A DNA stretch of 64,000 bases, taken from the NCBI GenBank assembly GCA_025331445.1, contig JAIWNE010000085.1, forward strand, positions 1-64,000, in the 5' to 3' direction. The stretch is from Blakeslea trispora (taxonomy: Eukaryota; Mucoromycota; Mucoromycetes; Mucorales; Choanephoraceae). Both the position numbers and the translations under genes were made by a program. The notes under the pieces were generated by a model. It was not told the DNA's origin, made no database searches, and saw only the letters and a list, made by a program, of their open reading frames with translations. Positions 1 through 11,871 of the stretch are shown piece by piece. The first letter of the stretch is position 1, and each line of letters starts with the position of its first letter.

Positions 1-1210
1 TGAACTCTGAAACCATTAAGGAAGAGCCCATAGACTTCTTCCTTATATGGTTATCACCTTCAAGAAGCCAGAGGTCATCCTTGCCATCATTAGAGTAGAA
101 GGTGCTTTCATCATGTGTGACGAATACCACCTTCTTCTCTTCATCGCTCAGTTCTGGCTCCAAGACTATCTCCTGAGCTTCACCTTCGTAAAACTCGGCT
201 CTCTTCATATAGCCGAGCATTCTTGATGACCATGAATTACGGTAGGCAATTACATCCTCCCTTTCATGGCCATCAAAATAAATGCTCTTCTTATTCTTTC
301 TGTACGAGTAGCCCCACTCGTACAAATAGTTGGCTCCAGTATCCAAATTTACTGTTTGGCCAGAAGCAACACCAAGAACCTGAGGAACGACCTCTTCTTC
401 AATCACTTTTCTGATGCTTCCTAAGCTTCGTAACTCAGGCTTCATCTGTCTTATTTTCTCCCATGTGAGTAGCTTCACATCAGAGTCGCTCAAAAAAGAC
501 TGTCGCTTGATGTGCTTGCCTTGGTGATGCTCGGAAATGCTACCCTCCTCAATGAACTGGGTAGCCCACTGAATAATGGTCGAAGCTCGATAATTTTAAT
601 TGTTGTTTGGCCAATAGTAATTGACTGTTTCTCTTGAATTATTGCCTTTGTTCATTCCCTGAAGTCTCTTTGTGAAATACAACTTCACAGAAAGATACTG
701 GCAGTATTCGTACCTATGCATAGGATTTCCTTCCTTTGCCTTATTAATGATAGGTAGAATATGCTTGTCCAGGTTTTGCACAGAGTCCTTGATTCTGATG
801 AGCTCTAACTTCGTATGGCTCATTACAACAGGACGTTCTACTTCGGATCTCTTGGTGATAGTGATTCCAAAGTTAGTCAATTTCTGCTTCGAATCGATGG
901 CTTCAGCTTCCTTTCTTCTTCTCCACTTCGTAACTTCCGAGTTTTTTTGATAAACCCCTTTTCTTTTTTGACCTGATCCGAGAGATTGATCAGTTCTCTT
1001 TCCAAGTACTTGATCAATTGTCTTAGGCGAGTCGGTAGATACTTCTACTTCTTCAAAAAGTTGAATCAACGATTCCATATCCAATTGATTCATCTCCCAA
1101 TCTTCGCGTTGATCAACGGAAGTTGTTGAAGAATCATTCTTCATGGAATCTCCTTGTTCAGATCGTTTTTTGTTTAAAGCAGCTTTCTTTCTGTTACTTA
1201 ATGCAGGCAT
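1..1210 (-). pseudogene. DDE transposase of the fungal IS630/Tc1-like kind, nonsense-interrupted, 3' part outside the window
   Basis: A single reading frame runs from an ATG at 1210 down to the window edge, broken only by an in-frame TAA at 596-598. The N-terminal 204 codons are polar and lysine-rich. Beyond the stop the frame reads through a helix-turn-helix-like stretch, then YFDGHEREDVIAYR, then VTHDEST with FYSNDGK, and reaches MGSSLMVSEF at the edge. DGHERxDV followed by HDExTFY and a downstream MVSEF are hallmarks of a DDE endonuclease family common in fungi; the D of HDES is the likely second catalytic acidic residue. The protein would have cut and joined transposon ends. No splice sites that would remove the TAA were seen, so I read it as a dead copy. 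Its terminal repeats and remaining domain lie outside the window. Confidence 0.75.
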
Positions 1211-1691
1211 TTTAATAAAAAGTTTTATAAAGAGGTTCTGTCAAACTGAAAACAATAATTGACTTTATTAGAATGTTAATAAGAAGAATACGATACAATT
1301 GGCTAGATTTATGTTACACAGTGAGCTATTTGAAACTCAACTTCATAGTCCTATATGGGTAGACTGATGACCTCTATAGCCATCTTTCAAATATATGGCC
1401 TCCCCATATAACCACAGCCAAAATTTTGAAAAACTGCTCGACTTTGAAGCCTTTCAGAAAAAAATATTTTTATGTTAATCAAGAAAGTAAATGACAACTT
1501 TTGTTTATAAAGGTATGGAAAATGAATGTTATGCGGTTTTATATGAATCCAATCACTTTTGGTCCCTCTGAAAGATTTCATAGATGGGCTTTTTTTCTTC
1601 AGGTTTAAGACCCGAAGCACTGTATAATAGACTCTCAAGATGCTAGCTTTACTTACACTATCCGTTCTAATTATAACAGAATAATATCAAG
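1211..1691. other. gene-free spacer between two transposon remnants
   Basis: AT-rich sequence with no credible coding frame; the 83-codon antisense frame at 1387-1638 is unsupported. It holds the divergent upstream regions of the DDE transposase and of gene A. No terminal inverted repeat could be recognised by eye. Confidence 0.5.
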
Positions 1692-2829
1692 ATGTCTTAC
1701 ACTGCTAACAACAACAACAGATCAATCCTTACCGTTGGTACCAGTTCTTCTCGTCGACCTCCTACTCCACGATCAACCACCTCTGCATTGGAGCGCAAGC
1801 TTGAGGAAACAGTAAAAGACCTTGAAGAAATGAGAAGATCATTTGGGGAGCAACAGGTCCAGCTCAACCACTTGTCAGTTGAGCATGAAGAGCTCAAGGC
1901 CAAGCTCAACAATAAGTCAACAAAGGAAACAAACTTTAGCTTTCCTGGATCCAAAATGGAGTTGGAACAAGTTCGTGTAAGTATTAATGCATCATATTTG
2001 ACAATTTGCCTTCTAACCATCATTCCAGAGCATGGTCTTTAATCACCAAATAACTGTGATGGGTACCTCTACTTGGGATGTGGAAGAGAAACTCATGACA
2101 GGTGAGACAAATGGCGAATATGTCAGACAAATAATCAGAAAGACCTTGACTGACGGAGCCTACCGTGAGCTTATGCGAGGATATGTTTGGCCTAGTAGCG
2201 AAGCTACAAAGTTCATTAAAAGATTGTTGTCAAACCAATACAATTATCAAAAGGCCAGAAACGCCAAAGCAGCTCTGTCTGCAAACGATCAAGAGGCATT
2301 AAGTCGGCAAGGATTGTTTAGATGTCGCAAATCACTGGTATGCTAAGCTTATATGAGATGTATAAGATAGTCTTTTGTCTAAGGGAATGTTTTTATTGTC
2401 GATGTAGATTTTGTCCAGAAGAAAGGATGTCTATGAGAGTCATAAGGAGGAGCTGCTTAACATCTACGGCTCTCATACTGAATGTCAGCAAGTCTTGATA
2501 ACGGAGATGATTTCTGATTAGGAAGACGAATATGATGAACAAGGCCTAGTCTTTAGATCCAAAAAAGTGCCTCATTATAGAAAACAAAAAGTAAGTTAAA
2601 GATAGAATAGCAAATAGTTCATAGAATAGTATCCTTAACTGATATGGTCATGTAGTGCACTGACTTCTTTGACAAACTGGACGTTCTTCGCATCAATGAC
2701 AACCAGAGGATGAACAGTAGTTTTCAGCCTACTCGCACAGGTTCTCGCGTCACCAAAGTCGTGCATATTAAAAAGGCCAAGAAACTGCAAGAGCTACCTG
2801 CATGGGCTATAGACCATGGGCTTCTATAA
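1692..2829 (+). pseudogene. gene A: accessory coiled-coil protein of a CACTA-like element, with one premature stop
   Basis: Four exons fit GT-AG introns and keep phase: 1692-1976, 2029-2337, 2408-2590 and 2656-2829. The product has a basic, Ser/Thr-rich start, a coiled coil (heptads around LERKLEETVKDLEEMRR), a central alpha-helical part and a C-terminal block beginning CTDFFDKLD and ending near LPAWAIDHGLL. Exon 3 has an in-frame TAG at 2519-2521. The paralogue A' at 8997-10230 has the same four-exon plan and the matching C-terminal block (CTMFFDYLDE, LPSWGI), and has Gln at the stop position (SDQED against SD-stop-ED), so a CAG to TAG change probably killed this copy. The gene lies directly upstream of a Tnp2 transposase on the same strand. 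By analogy with TNPA of plant CACTA elements it may bind transposon ends, but that is inference; I do not recognise a named domain. Confidence 0.6.
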
Positions 2830-3150
2830 GTCTTTCTTTTGTTTATGTTTCTTTGAATTTAGCTAGTTAATAAAAAATAGTTAGTATTACCAAAAACCAA
2901 AAGGCTGCTTATTCCTAAAAGAAAATAAAAAATAAAAAATAGCTAGTCTCGATTTTTAAATGACAGATGGCTATACTTTAACAGACCTTTTCACTTGCCA
3001 TTGAATAAGGAACGAATAGTATGCTGTTTGATCTATTCGATTTGTAATAAAGCAAGCATGGTCCCTAAAATAAAAAAAAAGGTATAAAAAGGTCAGAGAA
3101 AAGAATACTATAAGGTTGTTCTTCATTATTTTAAAAAAATCTTACCTAAA

Positions 3151-5552
3151 ATGTGTGCTCGTCCTGCAAAGCTCTTTTACTGTCACTGCGATCTATGCAA
3201 GAGTGTTCCAAAGGAAAAACGCTACGTGGCTCATTCTTCCCACAAGTCTCACAAAAGACGTAGCAAGCACGAACGCATGAAGTATCGCATTTGGAGAGAG
3301 ACACCTAGTAAGTATAAGAAGTTCAATTCATAGCAATTGATTCTAAATAACTGATTTTTGTTTTAGACGGTAAAAATGCCAGTGCTACCGCTCCTGCCTA
3401 TCGTCGCATAGCAGTTGACACAACCGCCACTCTGGGCAATGAAGGTAATATGTTGAATACTTTGCATTTGTAACTTTGAGCTCTATCTAACTTGCTTTTA
3501 GACGACATCGTACAAGCCGTTGGAGATGATGAAGGAAGTCCAATAGACTACAGTTCTCTCGAAGACCTTTTATGTGACGATGCTACTGATGTGATGGACA
3601 TTGACGTTAATGATGATGATGACGATGCCCCTGAAGCACTGAATGCTGAAAACCAGAACATCTTGCCTGGATATGTCCCTTATTGTAAGTAGAACTATAT
3701 GATTGTTGAATTAGCAAATTAACAGTATTCATCTTGTTGCCTACTTAGCCAATAAAATCCCACAAACCGACTTTTCAAAGATTGCCTCGTCTCTGGTATC
3801 TTATCTTCACAACAACAACCTCCCAAACAAGCAAACCGAAGCAGTGATGAAAACGTTGAACCAGCTACTACAACTCCACGGCGATGAGTTCCGTTTTCCC
3901 AAAAGCATGGCAACCTTCCGTGACCGTAATCTTCTTGAGGTATTTAGTGAGCGTGGCATCACTCACTACGCTGTTTGTCCTTCCTGTTACCACCTGTCCA
4001 ATATAATCAGCGAACCTTCCCAAGAGGATATGACTTGCAATCAACCCTTACGAAATGCTGGATACAAGCCCACCAGTTCCGGCGAATTCTGCGAAGGTCT
4101 CGTGTATGATTACAACCGCACCTCCTCCTATGCAAAACCTGTTCCTCAATTGGAGTATTCATACTGTTCAATTCCTACAACACTCAAGAAGTTCTTCTTG
4201 AGACGAGGCTTCGCAGAACAAGCCAAGTCATGGAAGTCCCGCGAGCAAGCCAACAGGTATCTATCTGATCTGTATGATGCGACTGGTTTCTACAACTTCA
4301 AGGCTACCCCCTCTGAGACTCCTTTCGTTCTACAGTCAGACTACAACCTTCTGCTTTCTCTCAATGTTGACTGGTTCAGTCCCTTCAAGTCCAGTCATAG
4401 TGTCGGCTGTATTTACCTCACCATCCACAACCTACCAAAGCAGTCCGGCCGAGATCTTAAGCAGAACATGATACTTGTTGGTGTTATCCCTGGTCCCAAG
4501 GAGCCACCCCTTACAGCAATCAACAACTACCTTGCCCCTATGGTCAACGACCTGAAGGTATTGCTGGAAGGTGTGGTGATGAAAATGGTGATGCAAAATG
4601 GTACTGTTCAATACCACAAAGTTAGAGCATGCTTGTACTCTGTCAGCTCGGATCTACCTGCTACCAAGAAACTTGCTGCCAGCATGTCTTTTAACAGTGG
4701 CTATGGGTGCCATCTCTGCAAAACGTTCTTCCCTAGATTTGAAGGTCCTGGCAACAACCGCAACTACTGTCATTGGAATTGCGATCAATGGGAGCCAAGA
4801 CCGTTACAAGAAACCAAGGATAGCTCAACGGAATGGAAAAATGCTAGAACACTAGAGAGCGAAGTGACTTGGAGAAGAACAGTGGCGTCCGCTACTCAAT
4901 TCTCTTCGAGTTACCCTACTACTCTTACAACATCATTGCCATCGAACCGATGCATGTCCTCTACCTTGGTGTTGTTAAGAAAACTCTCGAGACCATGTTG
5001 CCTACAAATGCTTTGTTACTTGTTAAAAAAGTCATGCAGAAAAAGTTCATATACAACCAGAGTGCCTCGTGTGCTCCCATGGCTAACAAGATCACTAAAG
5101 ATGGAATGTCATATGTCAAGGCTGCTGAATACAAGCACTTCATTACTACCATGGCCGAAGGTGTTCTTCGTCCTCCTTTGCTCACTGACGCTGAACACGC
5201 CTTGATTATGCATTTGATTGATGCTCTTAGGTTGCTTGATAATCATTCAATAAAGAAGACTGACGTCGAGGTTGCTCATAACCATTTGCTTGCTTTTGCT
5301 CGGGGTTTCGAACAACGATATGGCCCCAAATCTATTCCACCAAACTTCCATTTCATGTTGCATCTTCGTGAATGTATCTACAAGTTTGGACCAATATCTT
5401 GCTTCTGGGGTTTTGGCTTTGAAAGAAACAACTACTTCATCAAACAGATCAATTCCAACCATCAGCCAGGATTTGAAAAAACATTTATGGATAAAATGCA
5501 ATCGATCATTTTCGCTAACGATTCTGACTCGGTTGCTCATTACGAAAGTTAA
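3151..5552 (+). pseudogene. Tnp2-type transposase (Transposase_21, CACTA/EnSpm), frameshifted
   Basis: Exons 3151-3307, 3367-3444, 3502-3684 and 3749-5552 join in phase across GT-AG introns. The N-terminus has a short Cys/His cluster (YCHCDLCK) and a basic SHKSHKRRSKHER stretch, followed by an acidic linker, then CPSCYHL. The catalytic core has NVDWFSPF, with the first Asp codon at 4369-4371, then LVGVIPGPKEP and a CHLC zinc-like pair, the signature layout of the Tnp2 family of cut-and-paste transposases. Near 4855-4860 the frame shifts: the second half (FELPYYSYN, MHVLYLGV, FWGFGFERNNYF) continues in another frame to the stop at 5552. The usual D-P-M-H motif reads EPMH here (Glu codon 4944-4946). 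Flanking genes A and C on the same strand suggest one three-gene element. The frameshift makes this copy inactive as written. Confidence 0.8.
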
Positions 5553-6008
5553 AGTTGACAACTCTTTTGGCGCTTTTCTCTTATCCACTTGCTTTCTCTT
5601 TTTGTTTCTCTCTCTCCGCTTCTTTTTCTCTTTTTTCTTCCACTGACCTATAGATTCTTTTTTTTGTAGTATATAATAGTTAGAAATTGATATTATATAT
5701 ATTATTGAATAAAAAAAAACTTGGTTTATTGATTTCAATCTCACTTAATTACTTTACAAAGCGTATTATCCGAGTATGTCGTCTAACTTATAACTTTGAA
5801 CACTACGGTATACAAAGCATTATCTTGTAACTGATCACTGTCGATAGTCGCATCCAAGTGTATATATCGCTGCTAATAATATGTTTGAAAGAAAAAAAAT
5901 TGAAAGAAAAAAAATAGAGCTGAGTTGAAATTAATTTTTTAAATAAAAAAAAAGGTTCTCTACTTTTTTTTATTAATTCTTCATAACATTTAAATTATAC
6001 AAAACATC
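5553..6008. other. spacer between transposase and gene C
   Basis: T-rich then AT-rich, with several poly-A and poly-T runs just before the ATG at 6009. No gene, RNA or repeat identified; it probably holds the transposase 3' UTR and the gene C promoter. Confidence 0.4.
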
Positions 6009-6741
6009 ATGTACCAAACAGCCCAACAAATCGCAGACAGTCTTCACGAACCAGGCAGCAATATGGAACTTGTGCCATTTGGATCAGATAGCTCTCTTCA
6101 CAGAGAAGACATTTGGGAACTCTCTGAAAAAGACGGAGATCCTATGGGTCACGAACATTGAATGAGAATGGCCATATCTTGGTTTCTTTTGCAAAAAGAG
6201 AACCCAACAGGCTGAGTCAAGAGGACTTCGAGTGTCTAGAGGCCTATTATAACTTCCAGTACGAGACGCCCCTTATTGTGACCAACAAGGTGCAAAAAAT
6301 AAAAAAAATGCAAGTACTTGGCCACGAATACAGATCTCGCTTGACCGGACGAGATGAAGGAGCACACATTTATGCCTACCGTGCTAATAACATTGAGACT
6401 GATGATCTAGAAGGAGTACGAGATACTGGAGATGAAGAGCACCTGCGCGCAGGAATCATAGAGTATTTTTTCCTTCATGAGACTGATTATCATGAAACGG
6501 TGAGATCTTTTCGACCAAACACTGTTTTGCCTTTGTCAGTTGGTACAAGAACCCGCGAATCAATATAGACAATGTTGAAACAGGCACGACTGAGAGAATT
6601 AGGCCTTTCCGCAAAGAATACGAGCGTAAAAGCTTTCGCAGCATTTTGCCCGTTCATAAACTGTATGTGCCCATACATATTCGTCATAGTGAAATCAAAC
6701 ATTTATTCACTGCCTATCCGCTAACAAGAAGGCTAGCCTAA
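6009..6741 (+). pseudogene. gene C: unknown accessory protein of a CACTA-like element, two frameshifts
   Basis: The reading starts at ATG 6009, shifts frame near 6145-6155 and again near 6515-6530, and ends at TAA 6739-6741. With the shifts allowed, it aligns along its length with the C' copies at 10258-10966 and 11136-11844. Shared landmarks are GDP-x-G, RLS followed by CL and a YY pair, an LLG/VLG-H/Y-x-Y motif, QLTG/RLTG, FAFV(I)-x-W and VPVHK (LPVHK here). I recognise no known family. It follows the Tnp2 gene on the same strand. Its repeated pairing with gene A in two separate elements argues that it is an element-encoded protein rather than a host gene. Function unknown; it may be another subunit of the transposition machinery (inference). 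Confidence 0.5.
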
Positions 6742-7640
6742 TTTTTTAAAACTTTTTTTAAATAAACTCTCTACAAACGCACATTTGCAACAAGCAACCT
6801 ATTAAGACTACGCAGGAGGTGTAAGCTGATTTCAACTTGCTTGTTTACTTATATGTTAAAATGGAGCCAGCGCTTTACTACTTTTTTTTATTTTTATTAA
6901 TTCTCTTTCCATAAATCTTAAGCTTATTTTTTTAAAATAATAAAAATAGCTCAACTTCTAACAAATACCCTTCCTTTACTTCGAACCAACGCTTAAACTT
7001 GACATTTCAACACATCTTTCTCCTCATGAGCAACAACAATTAGCAATCTACACTTTTAAGTCATGTATTTGTTTTATACTTTTAAAGCAAGATGACGAAC
7101 TCAAACCAGACAGTTTTAACAAAAAAACTTTAACAGCTCTTTTCTAAAAGTTGAAAACCAATCTGCAATAGCTATTGGGCCGTTTCTAGTTTCTCATGTG
7201 CACCATTGCAACATGCACAAACAACTTTAGTATACTTGATAATTTCTCTTGGCTTTGAAGAAAAAATAAACTATCTTGACCAATCAAATTACTAGAAATA
7301 ATTTGCTGTGAGCAACTTTTAGCGGTGAGAAATTCAGGCAGTGCTAAAATACGGAACTTGAATCACTTTAAATTTTTTATTTAATTTTTTTTCTCAAAGT
7401 CATTGAATGTAGAAATTGAAAAGCTAAAAGATGGTACATGTTGGAAGAAGGGACTTCACTTTTTTTGAATGGATGTATTGTAGACAGTTAGAGATATACT
7501 TTGTCCAAGTTTCAGCGCATTCTGACCATTTTTGAGCGAGTTAATAATTTACTGCAAAAAGGACCCCTTTAACAACCCCTTAAACTTGTGTTTTAAAACA
7601 CAAGTTTAGGGCCTCCAAAGTTAATTTTTCGTAGTGGTGT
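6742..7640. other. gene-free AT-rich spacer with one short perfect palindrome
   Basis: No credible ORF. It contains a 28-bp perfect inverted repeat at 7581-7608 (half-site TAAACTTGTGTTTT) and ends where the palindromic element begins at 7641. The 3' end of the preceding CACTA-like element probably lies here, but no terminal repeat could be placed. Confidence 0.45.
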
Positions 7641-7664
7641 CACTCTAATCAATTTGGTGAGTAT

Positions 7665-7860
7665 GAGATGTCGGTTAGACGTAGGTGAGACGGTCTCATC
7701 ACCGTCTCATCCACACTGTGTAAAAAAAACAAACGCCCGTCTAATACAAAATGTGGATGAGACGTTCTCATCACGTCTCATTCACAGTGTGTGTCATATA
7801 CAAGCTACCGTCTCATCCTCATTCTTTTCTTGTGGATGAGACGTCTCATACCTTTTGATG
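7665..7860. repeat. left subterminal GAGACG/CGTCTC repeat cluster
   Basis: Within about 190 bp, GATGAGACG or its reverse CGTCTCATC and close variants occur about seven times in both orientations, some as back-to-back pairs such as GAGACGTCTC and GAGACGGTCTC. Interspersed CACTGTG/CACAGTG motifs add symmetry. Dense short subterminal motifs in both orientations are typical of CACTA elements, where the element's own DNA-binding protein recognises them. The binding role here is inferred. Confidence 0.6.
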
Positions 7861-8996
7861 ATTTGCCCTTCTTACAGACGAACCCTTGGCTGACCTTCCT
7901 TAAACGGACCTTTGATTTTAGTTTGTACATCCTTCGGGACATACTTCTTTTCTTTAGCCTTGTTCCACGTTACAATTTACATTCATTTGACGCTTCCTTT
8001 CCTTTTGCTATTCGCTCATCTTTCTAACGATGATACCTTTATTTGGATGCTTCTTTAGCTTTAGGTTGTACTAATTCTTTACTTCTTTCACTTTATGTGC
8101 TTAAAATAGATTTTTGCGCTTTTTTAAATGCTTTTTAATTGGGCTCTTTATTTAAAATATTGATATATATATACATCATGTACTACTAAAAACGACCATT
8201 TTACTGGCCTAGATATGACTAAAAAGAGCGGAATTGGCATGGGATGCCATGGATTTCCACCCTTGCACTTACCTTCACCAGGATATCGTTTAGGGGCCAG
8301 TTTTTTAGCAAAAACACTTGAAACGCCACACAGAGGAGCAATCTTGATCAATAGCGCAAAAAGCCTGGAAGAACAGAGAACGAAAACAGACGCGATACAA
8401 TTCTAGAAATGAAATTGTTGGAAAGCTGATAAAAACAATGATACGTGATATTGCTTACCAAAAATTCACCCATCAAAAGAACCCACAAAGAAAGACGTTC
8501 CCTGAAGAAGGCAATCTAAATAAATAAAAAATTTAGTCAAATGTAAAGGAGATAATTATGTAGTTAAGATTAATACCAACCTCAAAACCAAAAATCAGTG
8601 GCAACACAGACAGGTAATCTACGAAAAGTTCATGTTAATTAGGTGTTTGAATGAACAGTGTAATACTAACCTCTTCTCTTGAAAGATACTAGTGATAATC
8701 TAAAAAAAAATACAAAGCTTAAGACTATATTATCCGTAAAAGCGAAAATAAAACTTATCACATAAAATAAAATAAAGAACGAGAGAAAAAAGGAAAAGAA
8801 AGAATAAAAAAGAAGTTGCGTTTAAGAGCGGGAAAGTGAATTTGTTGAAGAAAAAATTTTCTCTCGGTCATACAAGCAATGTTGACATTGTGTACCCAGA
8901 TTTACAAATTGGTAAGTAAGAGATCATATTTAAACTGTAATATAGCTTCCTATTTCCACTCTTCTGTTACCTTTATACATAAATCTTTTTTTTCCA

Positions 8997-10230
8997 ATGA
9001 ACAACAACAACAACAGACAAGCAATTCCTATTGATGCTCCCCCTCGTTTTGCACCTCGTGTAAACAACGAGACTCGTCAGAACAACACCATGTCTTTGGA
9101 ATTGAGCAAGTTGAAGGCTCTCATCGCTGATACTCAAAAGAGTACAGAAGAGTTCAAGTTGGCCATTCAGCAAGAAATGGCCAAGAAGGATGACCAAATC
9201 CGGGGCATGACCATGCAAATGCATGAAATGGCTTTCCAGATGCATACTATGCAGAAGGAAATGGATGGCATGAAGACCATGGCCAAGAAGATGATGGCCG
9301 GTACTTCCATCGGTCGTGCTCCAGGTAGAATTGCCAAGCATGCGATTAGAGTAAGTCTCGAATCTTTGAAATTTTGCTTCTTGGTGTACTAACATATGGT
9401 TTCAATGACACAGAGAGCCATGAAGACAGCCGAGGTAAGAGCCTTGAAGGACACCAGTGGAACATGGGCTCCAGTCTTATGAAGGATGAGGAGAACACAA
9501 AGATTGTCAGCAGCATCGTTGCTCAACTGGCTGTTCACCCGAAGGTGGCAGAAGTTGCTGCCCAGTTGAAATGGGGACCTGTGCAAAAGCGCAAGTACTT
9601 GATGGAAGTTGTTCGTAGTCGGTTCAACAATCTGAAGAGAAAGAACGAAGACGAGAAGAAGCCTGAAGTAGAACAGGCACAAAAAAGAATGAGAAATAAC
9701 GCAAGTTCTCGTAAATCATATGTAAGTAAATTGACACAAACAGAGAATGTGAGTTTGACAGGTACTAACCTTAATGCAAAAGGTTCTTCGCAAAAGAAGA
9801 ATGGCCTTCTCTATGAACATCGATGACTGTGTTGAGAAGTTTGGTCCTCAGAACGAATGCGAGCACTTCTGTGCAGCGACATGACATCTGATCAAGAAGA
9901 TGTCATTGAAAACAATGAGGAGATTACGGTGAGAAAAGCTCCCTCTACAGAAGTACCAAGGTAGTTATAAAGGACATTTTGACCCTAGTATATGGGAGTA
10001 GTTAGAACTAATATGGTATTATCTTGTAGTGTACTATGTTCTTCGATTACCTTGACGAATGCAGAAGAACGCAGAAAAAGAAGGGTCAATTCGGTTCTGC
10101 CAAGAAAAGCCGTATTGAAGTTGTTGATGTTGAAGCCCGTCTGCCTGTCAAGAAGCTTCCCTCTTGGGGTATTAAAGAGAATACCTTACAAGAACAGGAA
10201 TCAGATTCGTTTTTGGATCTTTTATTGTAA
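8997..10230 (+). pseudogene. gene A' (left arm): accessory coiled-coil protein, frameshifted
   Basis: The four-exon structure matches gene A: 8997-9350, 9414-9721, 9783-9960 and 10030-10230. The product starts with an Asn run, then has a Met/Gln/Lys-rich coiled coil (MTMQMHEMAFQMHTMQKEM), a helical middle (AAQLKWGP region), an acidic stretch and the conserved C-terminal block CTMFFDYLDE to LPSWGI. Compared with the right arm, this copy lacks one C in exon 2 (GACACC against GACACCC, near 9450), one A in exon 3 (GAGCAC against GAGCAAC, near 9862) and one T near 9947, so it is broken. The last exon is intact here but damaged in the right arm. The gene converges on C', ending 27 bp from it. Function as for gene A, inferred only. 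Confidence 0.6.
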
Positions 10231-10257
10231 ATAAAATTTTGTCGTCCTATAAATATT

Positions 10258-10966
10258 TCATCGAATTTTTCTTGGTAGATGCAAAGCTACTACTATGTTG
10301 GCAATGCCTGGATAATATAAATGCGAAGTAGAATGGATCTTGTGTACAGGAACTATACAAAAAAAGTCATCCTCTTCGAACTGATCAATAAATGGTTGCA
10401 TGCTGTCATCTGTATAGGACTGTAAATCCTCTATCCCTTCTCTAGGAAGCTTGAACCATTGTATGAAAGCAAAATAATGATCAAGTTTTGAGGGGCTTCG
10501 CCATTTTCGTCTTCTAACAGAGGTGCATGCTTGAAAAAAATCTAATTGCGCCAGTTCGTAACGTTGTTTCGTCTAGTATGGAGTCTATTTCAGTTCCTTT
10601 CTTTCGAAATACATTGACATAAACACCACTGTTACTGCCTGTCAGTTGAGATGAATAATTGTATCCTAAAAGGTCGATGGATTTAAATTTTTGCACATCG
10701 TTTGAAGACGTAAATCCCTCATATGCAAGTGTGTAATAATCCAAAAGACATGCATATTCATTCTCTGAAAGACGACTGTGTTTAGAAGACGCCCATCTGA
10801 TGGATCTGTAGCTTTCTGGAGGCATTTCTTCATATCCAAAAGGATCGCCGTTGATTGACGAGAATCCAACAAAATCACAAAACATAGATGCAGCTGCTTG
10901 CGCCTGTTGTTCTTCATCTAATTCAGTAATTCTCTGGTCATTGTCTGAGGCTGTAATACTGTTCAT
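10258..10966 (-). pseudogene. gene C' (left arm): accessory protein, frameshifted
   Basis: The open N-terminal 150 codons (10966 to 10514) end after a T7 run where an eighth T would restore the frame. The downstream frame then continues with FAFIQWF and, after a second one-base loss (GAAGGATAG), with VPVHK to a TGA at 10258. These landmarks match gene C of the neighbouring element. Early residues are Gln/Ala/Glu-rich, followed by GDPFGYEEMPP and RLSENEY. The same two lesions occur in the right-arm copy, so they predate the duplication. Family unknown. Confidence 0.5.
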
Positions 10967-11135
10967 GTTGTTTGATGGGTTTTTAGGTTCTGAAATCCAA
11001 AAAGTTTTGTTTTAAAAATAAAATCGGAAATGAGGAAAAGAGGAAAAAGAATTGTGTTTAAAACACTTGCTCATTTCAACCATTTATTTTTAACAAACTT
11101 TTTGGATTTCAGAACCTAAAAACCCATCAAACAAC
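10967..11135. promoter_or_regulatory. short divergent promoter at the centre of the palindrome
   Basis: Only 169 bp separate the two divergent C' start codons. The outer parts of this interval are reverse complements of each other (TTTTTAGGTTCTGAAATCC and its partner); the central 60 bp are poorly palindromic. Promoter function is inferred from position only. Confidence 0.35.
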
Positions 11136-11844
11136 ATGAACAGTATTACAGCCTCAGACAATGACCAGAGAATTACTGAATTAGATGAAGAACAACAGGC
11201 GCAAGCAGCTGCATCTATGTTTTGTGATTTTGTTGGATTCTCGTCAATCAACGGCGATCCTTTTGGATATGAAGAAATGCCTCCAGAAAGCTACAGATCC
11301 ATCAGATGGGCGTCTTCTAAACACAGTCGTCTTTCAGAGAATGAATATGCATGTCTTTTGGATTATTACACACTTGCATATGAGGGATTTACGTCTTCAA
11401 ACGATGTGCAAAAATTTAAATCCATCGACCTTTTAGGATACAATTATTCATCTCAACTGACAGGCAGTAACAGTGGTGTTTATGTCAATGTATTTCGAAA
11501 GAAAGGAACTGAAATAGACTCCATACTAGACGAAACAACGTTACGAACTGGCGCAATTAGATTTTTTTCAAGCATGCACCTCTGTTAGAAGACGAAAATG
11601 GCGAAGCCCCTCAAAAACTTGATCATTATTTTGCTTTCATACAATGGTTCAAGCTTCCTAGAGAAGGATAGAGGATTTACAGTCCTATACAGATGACAGC
11701 ATGCAACCATTTATTGATCAGTTCGAAGAGGATGACTTTTTTTGTATAGTTCCTGTACACAAGATCCATTCTACTTCGCATTTATATTATCCAGGCATTG
11801 CCAACATAGTAGTAGCTTTGCATCTACCAAGAAAAATTCGATGA
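11136..11844 (+). pseudogene. gene C' (right arm), identical lesions to the left copy
   Basis: Reverse-complement copy of the gene at 10258-10966. The first 150 codons give an identical protein, and the two frame lesions (short T run near 11565 and GAAGGATAG near 11668) are the same. With them corrected, the C-terminal part aligns with gene C of the element at 6009-6741. No known domain recognised. It converges on the right-arm A'. Confidence 0.5.
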
Positions 11845-11871
11845 AATATTTATAGGACGACAAAATTTTAT

